Of a stretch of DNA of 64,000 bases, positions 38,850 through 48,078 are shown piece by piece. How positions within the stretch are numbered: the first letter of the stretch is position 1; every line of letters starts with the position of its first letter. The stretch is taken from contig JACCQI010000014.1 in NCBI GenBank assembly GCA_015709315.1, positions 1 to 64,000 on the forward strand, written 5' to 3'. The translations under genes were made by a program, and so were the position numbers. The stretch is from Desulfovibrionaceae bacterium. Its GTDB lineage: Bacteria > Desulfobacterota > Desulfovibrionia > Desulfovibrionales > Desulfovibrionaceae. The notes under the pieces were generated by a model. It did not search any database. It was not told where the DNA came from and worked only from the letters and a program-made list of their open reading frames with translations.

Positions 38850-41800
38850 ATGAGAAAGCAATACGGCGCATTGGTGGTCGGAGCGGGCATCGGAGGCATC
38901 CGGGCGGCGCTCGACCTGGCGGTCACGGGCCACAAGGTGGCGCTCATCGACCGTCGGCCCAGCCATGGCGGGATTCTCGCCCAGCTCGATCACCAGTTTC
39001 CGACCGACCACTGCGGCATGTGCAGGATGCTGCCGCTCATGTCGCGGGACTCGTCCAGCCAGTTCTGCCTGCGCAAGGGACTGTTCCACGACAATATCGA
39101 TATCTACCTGTCCACCGAGGTCGGGGAGATGGAGGGCGAGCCGGGCAAGTACCTGGTTTCGCTCAAGCGCAAGTCCACCCTGATCGACCCGACCAAGTGC
39201 GTGAGCTGCGGCCTGTGTTCCGAGGTCTGCCCGGTGCGGGTGCCCAGCGAGTTCAACGCGGGCCTGACCGAGCGGGCCGCCGTGTATCTGCCCGTGCCCT
39301 ACGCCATCCCCAACCACTACGTGATCGACCTGGACAACTGCCAGCGCTGCTGGAAGTGCCATGAGGCGTGCCCCACCGGGGCCATCGACTTCAAGTTCGA
39401 GGAGCGCAAGGACTTCCACATCCTGGTGGCGGACCGCGACCCGGAACTGGCGGAATTCATGCGCGGCGAACTCGAAGAGCAGAACTTCCCGCTTCATTTC
39501 GCCGCTTCCGGCCAGGAGGCGGTGGACGCCCTGGCCTCGGACGAATCCTTCGGGCTGCTTATGATCGGCATGAATCTCAACGACATGGACGCGGAGAGGC
39601 TGCTGACCCGAAGCCGGGAGCTGCGGCCCGATCTGGCCGTGGTCGTCATGGCGGACAAGGGGAGCGAAGGGGCCGCCTCGGACCTGGTCATGCAGGGCGC
39701 GCGCGAATATCTGGTCAAGCCCTTCAAGGGCAAGCGGTTCGTGGCCTGGCTGGACAAGCTCTACATGCGCATCCTGTCCGACACCACTGAGGAGCTTGAG
39801 GTGGGCGCCGTGGTCCTGGCGGGCGGTTTCGACTGCTACTCTCCGGCCATGGACCCGGAGGGCGGCAACGACATCTGGGCCTACGACCATCCCGGCGTGC
39901 TGACCGCCGTGGAGTTCGAGCGGCTCATGTCCGGCACCGGACCAACCGGCGGCATGCTGGTGCGGCCCGGCGACGGCCGGCCCGTCAAGCGCATCGCCTG
40001 GATACAGTGCGTCGGCTCGCGCGACGCGCAGAAGAACGCGGATTTCTGTTCCGGCATCTGCTGCATGTTTTCCATCAAGGAGGCCCTGCTCGCCAAGCGG
40101 CTTACGGGCGGCGAGGTGGAGACCTCCATCTTCTATATGGACATGCGTGCCTCCGGGAAGGGGTACCAGCGCTACCGCATGAACGCGGAAAAGGAAAAGG
40201 GCGTGCGTTTCGTCCGCAGCCGCCCGCACACCATCATGCCCATGGACGACGGCCACACGCTCAGGTTGGACTACCTGTCCGACGCGGGCGAACTGTTGTC
40301 CGAGGAGTTCGACATGGTCGTGCTGGCCGCCGGAGCGCGGCCGCCCAAGGAAACCGACAGGTTCGCCCTGACCATGGGCGTGGACCTCAACCAGTGGGGG
40401 TTCGTGGACACCCAGCCGTATTCCCCGGAAAAGACCAGCAAGGTCGGCGTGTTCGCCGCCGGGGCCTTTGGCGAGCCAAGGGACATCTCCGAATCGGTCA
40501 TCCAGGCCGGAGCCGCGGCCCAGGCCGCCTCGCGCATCATCAAGGCGTACGACGTGCTGGCCGGCATCGAGACCGAGCCGGAACCGGAGTACCCGGACGT
40601 ATCCCGCGAACCGGCCCGGACCCTGGTGGCCCTGTGCGCCTCCTGTCCCACCCTGGAGCAGGCCGTGGACATCGAGACCGTGAGCCGCCGCATGGGCGAC
40701 GTCCACTCGGTGTGCCGGGTCGTGCCCGTGGGCGGGGCCTGCACCCCGCAGGGGTGGAAGGACATCGAGGAGGCCGCCCTGGAATTCAAGCCCAACCGGG
40801 TGCTCATCGGGGCGTGCATGCCCTACGCCTACATCCCGCGTCTCAAGGAGCTGGGCCGGACCATCGGCCTGAACCCCGCCCTGATGGACGTGGTGGACAT
40901 CTACACGGCCTCCTTCAACACCGCCTGCGGCATCGGCGACGCCGACTGCAAGGAGAAGGCGGAGAAGGAAGTCTACTCCAACCTGTCCACGGCGGTGGCC
41001 CGGCTGCAGGGCGCTGACCCGTCCGGCCCGGCCGTGACCGTGGACGTGGCCCGCTCCGCGCTCGTGGTGGGCGGCGGCCTGGCGGGCATGACCGCGGCCA
41101 TGGCCATCGCGGACCAGGGCTACGGCGTCTGCCTGGTGGAGACCGAGGAAGCGCTCGGCGGTACGGCCATGCGGCTGCACACCCAGCTCGACGGCTCCGA
41201 CCCGCGCAAGTTCATGGAGGAACTCATCGCCCAGGTGGAGAAGCACCCCAACATCAAGGTCTTCACGGACTCCCGCGTGGTGCTGTCGCGCGGCAGCGCC
41301 GGGCGGTTCCGGTCCGCCATCGCCAGCCCGCGCGGCGTGTTCCAGCTGGAGCACGGCGTGTCCGTCCTGGCCACCGGCGGGCACGAGGCCAAGGTCTACG
41401 AGTCCGGCCTGTGCGTCCACAAGACCGTCATGACCCATCTCGCCTTGGAGGAGCAGCTCGCCACCGGCCAGTTGGACGCCGGGGCGATCAAGTCCGTGGC
41501 CATGATCCAGTGCTGGCGCAACGAGGGCGAGGAGCGCACCTTCTGCAGCAAGGTCTGCTGCCCCGAGATGCTCAAGAACGTGCTCAACCTGAAGCAGCGC
41601 AACCCGGATATCGACATCTACGTCTTTTACCGGGACATCATGACCCAGGGTTTCCTGGAGACGTACTACACCCAGGCCCGGCAGGCGGGGGCCATCTTCA
41701 TCCGCTACGACGACGAGACCGCGCCCAAGGTGACCTTCGGGGAGGACCACCAGCCGGTGATCGCCGGATTCGATCCGATTCTCAATCGCAGGATCGAGAT

Positions 41801-42305
41801 CCGGCCCGACATCCTTTCCCTGTCCAGCGGCATCGAGCCCAACGACGTGGAGGAGTTGCAGGAGGTCTTCGACGTGGCCGTGGACGAGGACGGCTTCTAC
41901 CAGGAGGCGGACTTCAAGTGGCGGCCCGTGGACTTCCTCAAGCAGGGCGTGTTCGCCTGCGGCATCGGCCTGGCGCCCCGGCGCATGGACGAGACCATCA
42001 GTTCGGCCAAGGCCGCGGCCCAGCGGGCCCTGCGCATCCTGAACGCCGAGACCATCGCCCGCGAAACCGTGGTGGCCACGGTGCGCCACTCCCTGTGTTC
42101 GCTCTGCCAGGCGTGCATCGCGGCCTGCCCGTACGGCGCGCGCGTGCTGGACATGGACCAGGAAAAGATCGTGGTGGACGAGATACTCTGCCAGGGATGC
42201 GGGTCGTGCGCGGCCGTCTGCCCCAACAGCGCCACCGTGCTTACGGGGTTCCACGACGCGCCCATGATGTCCGTGATCGACGCGGCATTGGAAGAACCGG
42301 CCTAG
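38850..42305 (+). CDS. Double-length HdrA-like protein with embedded pseudo-receiver domain
   Basis: 1151 residues. The first half is an HdrA-like flavoprotein: GAGIGGIRAALDLAVTG near residue 12, CVSCGLCSEVCP at about 117 and CQRCWKCHEACP at about 165. It is interrupted at about residues 190-308 by a response-regulator receiver fold (FHILVADRDPELAEFM to AREYLVKPFKGKR). That fold keeps the Lys but has Gly240 at the phosphoacceptor position (MIGMNLNDMD). The HdrA fold then resumes (WIQCVGSRD, GKGYQRYR). A second HdrA copy starts near residue 600 with its own FAD loop GGGLAGMTAAMAI at about 737 and ends with CSLCQACIAACP and CQGCGSCAAVCP at about 1083 and 1114. Gene order suggests it joins HdrC-HdrB. 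Confidence 0.9.
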   Translation: MRKQYGALVVGAGIGGIRAALDLAVTGHKVALIDRRPSHGGILAQLDHQFPTDHCGMCRMLPLMSRDSSSQFCLRKGLFHDNIDIYLSTEVGEMEGEPGKYLVSLKRKSTLIDPTKCVSCGLCSEVCPVRVPSEFNAGLTERAAVYLPVPYAIPNHYVIDLDNCQRCWKCHEACPTGAIDFKFEERKDFHILVADRDPELAEFMRGELEEQNFPLHFAASGQEAVDALASDESFGLLMIGMNLNDMDAERLLTRSRELRPDLAVVVMADKGSEGAASDLVMQGAREYLVKPFKGKRFVAWLDKLYMRILSDTTEELEVGAVVLAGGFDCYSPAMDPEGGNDIWAYDHPGVLTAVEFERLMSGTGPTGGMLVRPGDGRPVKRIAWIQCVGSRDAQKNADFCSGICCMFSIKEALLAKRLTGGEVETSIFYMDMRASGKGYQRYRMNAEKEKGVRFVRSRPHTIMPMDDGHTLRLDYLSDAGELLSEEFDMVVLAAGARPPKETDRFALTMGVDLNQWGFVDTQPYSPEKTSKVGVFAAGAFGEPRDISESVIQAGAAAQAASRIIKAYDVLAGIETEPEPEYPDVSREPARTLVALCASCPTLEQAVDIETVSRRMGDVHSVCRVVPVGGACTPQGWKDIEEAALEFKPNRVLIGACMPYAYIPRLKELGRTIGLNPALMDVVDIYTASFNTACGIGDADCKEKAEKEVYSNLSTAVARLQGADPSGPAVTVDVARSALVVGGGLAGMTAAMAIADQGYGVCLVETEEALGGTAMRLHTQLDGSDPRKFMEELIAQVEKHPNIKVFTDSRVVLSRGSAGRFRSAIASPRGVFQLEHGVSVLATGGHEAKVYESGLCVHKTVMTHLALEEQLATGQLDAGAIKSVAMIQCWRNEGEERTFCSKVCCPEMLKNVLNLKQRNPDIDIYVFYRDIMTQGFLETYYTQARQAGAIFIRYDDETAPKVTFGEDHQPVIAGFDPILNRRIEIRPDILSLSSGIEPNDVEELQEVFDVAVDEDGFYQEADFKWRPVDFLKQGVFACGIGLAPRRMDETISSAKAAAQRALRILNAETIARETVVATVRHSLCSLCQACIAACPYGARVLDMDQEKIVVDEILCQGCGSCAAVCPNSATVLTGFHDAPMMSVIDAALEEPA

Positions 42306-42349
42306 GCCCTGCCTGAAGAACGGAAGAGAAGAGTGCAAGGAGAAACGGC

Positions 42350-42919
42350 ATGAGTGGAGCAGTCAGGAAGACATGGAGTCCGGCTTCGGAGGAATACCAG
42401 GCCATTCTGGGGGGGCTTCGGGAAACCGTGGGCGCGTGCATGCAGTGCGGCACCTGCACGGCTTCCTGCCCCAACTGGCACGCCATGGACGTGACCCCTC
42501 GGGCCATGTGGCGGATGATCCAGTTCGGCATGCTCGACGAAATACTGGCGAGCCGGACCTTCTGGATGTGTTCGGCATGCTACATGTGCACCCTGCGGTG
42601 CCCGCGCGGTCTGAAGCTCACCTCGGCCATGGCCGCCCTGAAGCGGCTGGCCAGGGTGGACGGAAACGCCGAGGCCCGCAGGAGCGGCGCGTTTTACGAG
42701 GCGTTCATGGACGATGTCGAGGCCCACGGCCGGGTGCAGGAAACGGGTATAATGCAGCGCTACTTCCTCAAACGGAAGAATCCGGCCCTGCCGCTTTCCT
42801 TCCTGCCCCTGGGCGTGAAGATGCTGCGAAAGGGCAAGATCCACCTGCCGTCCAAGGGACAGGGCGGGGTGCTCATGCCGATGTTCGCCAAGGCGCGTGA
42901 AATGGAGGGCTGGACATGA
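42350..42919 (+). CDS. hdrC: Heterodisulfide reductase subunit C
   Basis: 189-residue ferredoxin-type subunit linking HdrA to HdrB. Two 4Fe-4S motifs are present: CMQCGTCTASCP near residue 30 and CSACYMCTLRCPRG near residue 74, matching HdrC in spacing. No membrane segment. The stop overlaps the hdrB start by four bases (ATGA), so the two are coupled. A 44-base gap separates it from the large HdrA-like gene. Confidence 0.92.
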   Translation: MSGAVRKTWSPASEEYQAILGGLRETVGACMQCGTCTASCPNWHAMDVTPRAMWRMIQFGMLDEILASRTFWMCSACYMCTLRCPRGLKLTSAMAALKRLARVDGNAEARRSGAFYEAFMDDVEAHGRVQETGIMQRYFLKRKNPALPLSFLPLGVKMLRKGKIHLPSKGQGGVLMPMFAKAREMEGWT

Positions 42920-43836
42920 GGTACGCATATTATCCCGGATGCTCGCTGACCGAGAGCGCACGCGAGTACGACGTTTCAACCAGGGCGGTCATGCAGCGGC
43001 TCGGTGCGGAACTGGTCGAGATACCCGACTGGACCTGCTGCGGGGCCAGCGCGGCCGAGCCGGTGAGCAAGCTGATGAACTACGCCTTGCCCGCCCGCAA
43101 CCTGGCCATCGTGGAAAAGGAAATGGACGGGATCGACGTCCTGGTCCCCTGCGCGGCCTGCTACCTGAACCTGCTCAAGGTCAACCGCGAGGTGGTGGGC
43201 GACCGCCACCTGCACGGCCAACTCAACGAGGTGCTGGCGGCATCGGGCCTCTCCTACCGTGGGGACGTCCGGGTGCGCCACCTGATCGACGTGCTCAAGA
43301 ACGACGTGGGCGCGAAGATCGTGGAGCAGAAGGTCACGGACGGGCTCCAGGGCATGAAGCTCGCGCCCTATTACGGGTGCCAGATCCTGCGGCCCTATCC
43401 GGTCTTCGACGAACCCGGCAAGCCCGTGTCCATGGAGCCGTTCATCAAGGCCATGGGCGGCGAGGTGTTCGACTGGTCCATGAGAAACCGGTGCTGCGGG
43501 GCCTCGCTGATGGTGGGGCACCCGGAGGTCGCGGTCAAGTCCGTGGCCGCCATACTGGCTGACGCCGAGGGCGCGGACGCCATCGTCACGGTATGCCCGT
43601 TGTGCCAGATGAACCTGGAGGCATACCAGGGCAGGGCCGTCAGGGAAGGGGGCAAATTCGTGCCCGTGCTCTACCTGACCCAACTGCTCGGCCTGGCGCT
43701 CGGCCTGGACCAGGAGTCCATGCAACTCGACAAGAATTTAACCCTGACGCCTGCGGCCAGGAGGGACATAGCTGCAAGGGCATGGGCGGAGCCTGTGCCG
43801 GAAAGCGAGACGGAAACGGCAGGAGCGAAGGGATAA
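42916..43836 (+). CDS. hdrB: Heterodisulfide reductase subunit B
   Basis: 306 residues with two CCG domains that bind the unusual non-cubane 4Fe-4S clusters which reduce disulfides: YYPGCSL, WTCCGASAAEP and VPCAACYLN in the first, then YYGCQI, NRCCGASLM and VCPLCQMN in the second. All Cys of the CX(n)CCGX(n)CXXC pattern are present, so the active site is probably functional. The physiological disulfide in sulfate reducers is unknown; DsrC trisulfide or a small thiol has been proposed for related Hdr proteins. Confidence 0.92.
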   Translation: MRYAYYPGCSLTESAREYDVSTRAVMQRLGAELVEIPDWTCCGASAAEPVSKLMNYALPARNLAIVEKEMDGIDVLVPCAACYLNLLKVNREVVGDRHLHGQLNEVLAASGLSYRGDVRVRHLIDVLKNDVGAKIVEQKVTDGLQGMKLAPYYGCQILRPYPVFDEPGKPVSMEPFIKAMGGEVFDWSMRNRCCGASLMVGHPEVAVKSVAAILADAEGADAIVTVCPLCQMNLEAYQGRAVREGGKFVPVLYLTQLLGLALGLDQESMQLDKNLTLTPAARRDIAARAWAEPVPESETETAGAKG

Positions 43837-43862
43837 ACCTCTAGTAAGAAAGGGGGCAAGTC

Positions 43863-44774
43863 ATGTTTAAGGACATCATTGTGGGAATCACGCCCACCGG
43901 AATCGATGAATGCGCGGTCAAGGCCGCGGCGGAATTTGCCGCCAAGTTCGAGTCCAAGCTGTATCTGACCCACGTGGCGGGCATGGAGCAGGGCTGGGGC
44001 TCCATCGAGACCCTGGAGCCGTCCGGCGAGACCGGCCAGCTTCAGGAACGGATGACCAAGATGTACGGCAAGTACTTGGAATCCATTCCCGAATCCCAGA
44101 TCAAGGTGGTGCCGGGCATCCCGCACAACGAGCTTCTGCGCCTGGCCCGACAGAAGAATACGGACCTCATCGTCATGGGGCCGCATACCAAGGAGTACGA
44201 GGAAAAGCGCTCCAAGATGTGGGGCATGGCGGGGTCCACCCTTGAGCGCGTCAGCCAGCGCGCCCGGTGCCCGGTCATGATCGTGTGCAAGGACGTGGAC
44301 TGCAAGGACCCGCTGTTCCAGAAGATCGTGGTGGCCACGGACTTCTCGGACCAGGCCGAGTGCGCCGTGTCCTACGGCGGCCAGATGGCCCGCCAGTACA
44401 AGGCCGGGTTGGTCGTCATGCACGTCTCCGAACCCGGCGGGCCGGGCAAGAGCGAATGCGCGGCGCGGCTGGAAAAGGAATACGGGGTCCGCATGGACGG
44501 CATCCCGGAATGTTCCTACAGGGTCGAGGTCGGCGAGCCGGCCATGGAGATCCTGCGCCTGGTTCGCCAGGAGGACGCGGACCTGCTCATCATGGCGCAC
44601 CACTCCAGGGAAAGCGATCCCGAGAAGGCGTTCCTCGGTTCCACCGTCACCCAGGTGGCGCTCAATTCTCCGTGCCCGACCATGAGCGTCAACCGCTTCT
44701 TCGATCTGCGGTGCGGGCTGATGTACGACCAGACCGGCAAGGTGGTCGAGGTCGAGGCCGAAGCGGCGGTCTGA
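43863..44774 (+). CDS. Tandem universal stress protein (two Usp domains)
   Basis: 303 residues: Usp domain 1 at about 1-145 (FKDIIVGITPTGIDECAVKA, DLIVMGPHTK, STLERVSQRARCPVMIV) and Usp domain 2 at about 155-285 (IVVATDFSDQAECAVSYGG, DLLIMAHHSRE, STVTQVALNSPCPTMSV). The ATP-binding G-x2-G-x9-G(S/T) loop is only partial in both. Its location inside a redox operon, 26 bases after hdrB, suggests it modulates or stabilises the Hdr complex under stress; this is inference. Confidence 0.88.
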   Translation: MFKDIIVGITPTGIDECAVKAAAEFAAKFESKLYLTHVAGMEQGWGSIETLEPSGETGQLQERMTKMYGKYLESIPESQIKVVPGIPHNELLRLARQKNTDLIVMGPHTKEYEEKRSKMWGMAGSTLERVSQRARCPVMIVCKDVDCKDPLFQKIVVATDFSDQAECAVSYGGQMARQYKAGLVVMHVSEPGGPGKSECAARLEKEYGVRMDGIPECSYRVEVGEPAMEILRLVRQEDADLLIMAHHSRESDPEKAFLGSTVTQVALNSPCPTMSVNRFFDLRCGLMYDQTGKVVEVEAEAAV

Positions 44775-44775
44775 T

Positions 44776-44850
44776 TCGGGTCGCCTGCCGGACCCGACGA
44801 CTGGCCCTGAACAGATACCAACGGTTCCGGGGACGGAAGGCCGTCCCCGG
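44776..44850 (+). other. Two intercistronic hairpins between usp and the selenoprotein gene
   Basis: TCGGGTC/GACCCGA (44776-44797) and CCGGGGACGG/CCGTCCCCGG with a four-base loop (44827-44850). Neither is followed by a T run, so mRNA processing or stabilisation rather than termination is likely. Confidence 0.5.
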
Positions 44851-44886
44851 GCCATGCGGCGGCAAATGACGCGCAAGGAGTAAGCC

Positions 44887-46182
44887 ATGGGCGAAGCAGC
44901 GGAACTGCTGATCGAACCGAAGCAATCGGAACTGGTGGACAAGGTCAAGGAGATGCTGCCGGAGGGCAACCTGAACATGTGTCTCACCTGCGGCGCGTGT
45001 TCCTCGGGCTGTCCGGCCACGGGCATGCATGGCATGGACCCGCGCAAATTCCTGCGCCTGGCCCTTCTGGGGCAGGAGGAGGAAATCCGGTCCACGCCGT
45101 GGGTCTGGCTCTGCACCATGTGCAGGCGGTGCGTTCACGCCTGCCCCATGGGGGTGGAAATTCCCCAGTTGGTCTACCACTGCCGCCAGTCCTGGCCCAG
45201 AGAGGAGCGTCCCAAGGGCATCCTGGGTTCCTGCGAGCAGGCCCTGAACACGGCGGGCAACAGCGCCATGGGCGCGTCCAGCGAGGACTTCAAGTTCGTG
45301 GTCGAGGACGTGGCCGAGGAAGTGCGCGAGATGCAGCCGGGCTTCGAGAACCTGGAAGTGCCCATCGACAAGAAGGGCGCGTACTATTTCCTGAACCAGA
45401 ATTCCCGCGAGCCCGTCACCGAGCCGGACGAGATGATTCCGCTGTGGAAAATCCTCAACCTGGTCGGGGCGGACTGGACCTATTCCACCAAGGGGTGGGC
45501 GGCCGAGAACTATTGCATGTTCCTGGCCGACGACGATTCCTGGGAAAAGGTGGTCCGCAACAAGGCGCAGGCCGTGGAGGACCTGGGGTGCAAGGTCTGG
45601 CTCAATACGGAGTGAGGACACGAGTTCTACGCAGTCCGGGCTGGACTGCAACGGTTCAACGTGGAGCACAGCTTCGAGATGGAGTCGATCATCCGCCTGT
45701 ACGCGAAGTGGATTCGCGAGGGCAAGCTGCCGGTCAATTCGGACTGGAACAAGGACCTGGGCGTGACCTTCACGGTCCAGGACCCCTGCCAACTGGTCCG
45801 CAAATCCCTGAGAGACCCGGTGGCCGAGGATCTGCGGTTCGTGGTCAAGTCGGTTGTCGGTGAGGAAAACTTCATCGACATGTGGCCCAACAAGTCGAAC
45901 AACTATTGCTGCGGCGGCGGCGGAGGGTTCCTCCAGTCCGGTTTCGCCGAGGAAAGGAGGGCGTACGGCAAGGTCAAGCTCGAGCAGATACTTCGTACCA
46001 AGGCGGATTACTGCATTGCGCCGTGCCACAACTGCCACTCCCAGATTCATGATTTGAGCGAGCATTACGAGGCCGGGTTCCCCGTGGTCCATCTGTGGAC
46101 GCTCATTTGCCTCTCCCTCGGCATCCTGGGGGAAAACGAGCGGGAATATCTCGGCGAGGATTTGAAGAACGTAGGGTTGTGA
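44887..46182 (+). CDS. HdrD-like selenoprotein (TGA at codon 243 read as selenocysteine)
   Basis: 431 residues if TGA 45613-45615 is decoded as selenocysteine. Reading continues in the same frame with full family similarity on both sides. Before it are CLTCGACSSGCP near residue 36, CTMCRRCVHACP near 78 and a first CCG-like domain ending CKVWLNTE-U-GHEFYAVRAG. After it is a complete second CCG domain (VQDPCQL, NYCCGGGGG, APCHNCHSQ). In the paralogue encoded just downstream the same position is Cys233 (PDCGGGSYGCRKG). A hairpin 16-34 bases after the TGA fits a bacterial SECIS. A nonsense mutation or sequencing error is the alternative, but frame, paralogue and hairpin all favour Sec. Confidence 0.85.
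45631..45649 (+). promoter_or_regulatory. SECIS-like hairpin of the HdrD selenoprotein
   Basis: GCAGTCC and GGACTGC form a perfect seven-base-pair stem with loop GGGCT. The loop starts 22 bases after the TGA with G in its first two positions, within the range known for bacterial SECIS elements and close to the GGUCU-type apical loop. Confidence 0.8.
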
Positions 46183-46316
46183 CCGTCCCGGGGCGGCGGT
46201 CATGTCCGGGTCGCACGGCGGCCCGGACCGGCCCTGCCCGTAGGGAACCTTTCCCGGGGCCGTCTTTGCGGCCTTCGGGGAACCGAACGGCGCGCAACGC
46301 GCCCAGGGAGAGCGTA

Positions 46317-47633
46317 ATGACGGTCACGCCCAAGCATTTGAACCCCGACGTAAGAAATTTCCTGGACAAATTCGACTTCAGCGCCTGCATGGCCTGCGGA
46401 ACCTGCTCCAACGGGTGCCCGGTTTCCGGCACGCCCGGCATGGAGGGATGGGACACGCGCACGGTCATGCGCATGCTCGCCTTCGGCATGGTGGACGAGG
46501 TGGTGGAGTCCGATTTCCCGTGGCTGTGTACCGGCTGCGGACGGTGCGCCTATTCCTGCCCCATGGGCATCGACATTCCGGCGGTCATGGCGCACATGAA
46601 ATCCCTGCGCGACCGCGACAAGGTGCCGGGCAGCCTGCACCGGGGCATGCAGAACAACGTGGACACCGGCAACAACCTGGCCATTCCCATGGACGAGTAC
46701 CTGGAGGGAATGGCCGACCTGGGGGCGGATTTGGCCGAGGAGTGCCCCGGATTCTACGTGCCCGTGGACAAGATGGACGCCAGGATCCTGTTTTTCCCCA
46801 ACTCCAAGGAGGTCTACGGCGATTTCGAGGACCAGTTCTGGTGGTGGAGGATATTCTACGCGGCCCGCGAGGACTGGACCGTGCCCAGCGAGGGCTGGGA
46901 GGCCGTGGACTGGGCGCTGTTCACCGGCAACTACGAGGCCAACAGGTTTCTGGCCAAGCGCAAGATGGATTTCATGCGCCGGCAGAACATCGAGCGCATG
47001 ATCATGCCGGATTGCGGCGGCGGGTCCTACGGCTGCCGCAAGGGCATGGAGACCTGCGTTATGGAGGATCCGGGCAACGAAGTCGGCTTCATCTACCTCT
47101 ACGATTATCTCATTCAGGTCATCCGGGAGGGGCGCATCCGGCTCGACAAGTCGGTCAATGCGGGCAAGCGGTTCACCTGGCACGACTCCTGTAAGCACGG
47201 CCGCGAACTGGCCCGCCATTTCGGCAAGGGGTACTACGAGGAGCCCCGCTGGATCATAGGGCAGTGCGTGGACGATTTCGTGGACATGACGCCCAACCGG
47301 GGACTCAATTACTGCTGCGGCGCGGGCGGCGGCATGTGGCCCGCGCCGTTCGAGGACGAGTCCGCGCATCATGCCCGGCACAAGTACGAGCAGATCAGGC
47401 GCACGGGCGCGGACGTGGTGGTCGTGGGCTGTTCCAACTGCCGCGACCAGATAATGAAGCGCATTCCCCGCTACTATACGGACTATCGCTACGAGGTGAA
47501 GTACATCTGGCAACTGGTGGCCGAGACATTGATCCTGGAGCCGTGGGAGGAGGAGATGGTCGCCCGGGCGGGCGAACTGGCCGACGCCCAGTGGAAGCGG
47601 TTCGGCGTGAACCCGGCCTCCACGGGGTATTGA
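46317..47633 (+). CDS. HdrD-like protein, Cys paralogue of the selenoprotein
   Basis: 438 residues with the same layout as the preceding gene: CMACGTCSNGCP near residue 25, CTGCGRCAYSCP near residue 66, a first CCG-like domain containing MPDCGGGSYGCRKGMETC at Cys233, and a complete second CCG domain (WHDSCKHG, NYCCGAGGGM, VGCSNCRDQ). ATG 46317 has GGGAG six bases upstream; the longer frame to 46095 overlaps the previous gene. Probably forms a complex with the selenoprotein, together giving two non-cubane cluster proteins. It ends the operon at a strong terminator. Confidence 0.9.
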   Translation: MTVTPKHLNPDVRNFLDKFDFSACMACGTCSNGCPVSGTPGMEGWDTRTVMRMLAFGMVDEVVESDFPWLCTGCGRCAYSCPMGIDIPAVMAHMKSLRDRDKVPGSLHRGMQNNVDTGNNLAIPMDEYLEGMADLGADLAEECPGFYVPVDKMDARILFFPNSKEVYGDFEDQFWWWRIFYAAREDWTVPSEGWEAVDWALFTGNYEANRFLAKRKMDFMRRQNIERMIMPDCGGGSYGCRKGMETCVMEDPGNEVGFIYLYDYLIQVIREGRIRLDKSVNAGKRFTWHDSCKHGRELARHFGKGYYEEPRWIIGQCVDDFVDMTPNRGLNYCCGAGGGMWPAPFEDESAHHARHKYEQIRRTGADVVVVGCSNCRDQIMKRIPRYYTDYRYEVKYIWQLVAETLILEPWEEEMVARAGELADAQWKRFGVNPASTGY

Positions 47634-47657
47634 GGCCGGGAATCGGGAAAAAAGTAG

Positions 47658-47694
47658 CCCCGCTCCTCCGTGGAGGAGCGGGGTTTCCTTTTTC
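47658..47694 (+). terminator. Terminator of the Hdr operon
   Basis: A perfect 12-base-pair stem (CCCCGCTCCTCC with its complement) closes on GT and is followed by TTTCCTTTTTC. Confidence 0.88.
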
Positions 47695-47713
47695 GGGCGT
47701 TATCTCCGGCGGG

Positions 47714-48031
47714 TCAGATGCTGGCGTCGAAGACCATGCCAATTCCGTTGCCTTCGAGGCTCTTGCTCGCAGCGTGGCCGCTCAGGACGTTTTTGACGAA
47801 GTCATAGCTTTGAGCCATGCCGGTCTTGTCGTTCGACGGGGAACTCGAGTTCATGTAGTCTAAGGTTTTTGAAGCCACCGCCGCGCCGAAGGACGCTTTG
47901 TCCGTCACGGCGTAGCCGGTGTTGCCTGCTGAATCATTCATGTAATCCAAGGTCTTGGAGACCACGGCGGCACCGAATGTATCCTGGTCGAAGGCCGTGG
48001 TGCCTCCAAGACTGCCGATTCCCATGGTCAT
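47714..48031 (-). CDS. Repeat protein of the putative-motility type, FliA-controlled
   Basis: 105 residues, no signal peptide. Two near-identical units, FGAAVVSKTLDYMN and FGAAVASKTLDYMN, begin at residues 19 and 48, and a third degenerate one (YDFVKNVLSGHAASKSLEGN) follows. I do not recognise a named family with certainty; small repeat proteins with KxLD helices resemble YjfB-type putative motility proteins. The upstream flagellar sigma-28 promoter supports a flagellar or chemotaxis role. ATG 48031 has GGAGGG eight bases upstream. Confidence 0.7.
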   Translation of the reverse strand: MTMGIGSLGGTTAFDQDTFGAAVVSKTLDYMNDSAGNTGYAVTDKASFGAAVASKTLDYMNSSSPSNDKTGMAQSYDFVKNVLSGHAASKSLEGNGIGMVFDASI

Positions 48032-48078
48032 AAGATATACCCTCCCTGGCCTTAGGCCGGAAATAACGCCTATCAGCC

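Noticed and set aside
37125-42338. Very long minus-strand open frame (1737 codons) opposite the Hdr genes
   Set aside because: It is a GC-bias mirror of the plus-strand genes; the translation is His/Val/Gly/Arg-rich with no domain, while the plus strand encodes complete HdrA, MvhD and FrhB proteins.
45661-46182. Independent gene starting at an internal GTG after the TGA
   Set aside because: It is in frame with the preceding half, has no ribosome-binding site, and completes a single CCG-protein fold, so it is the 3' part of the selenoprotein gene.
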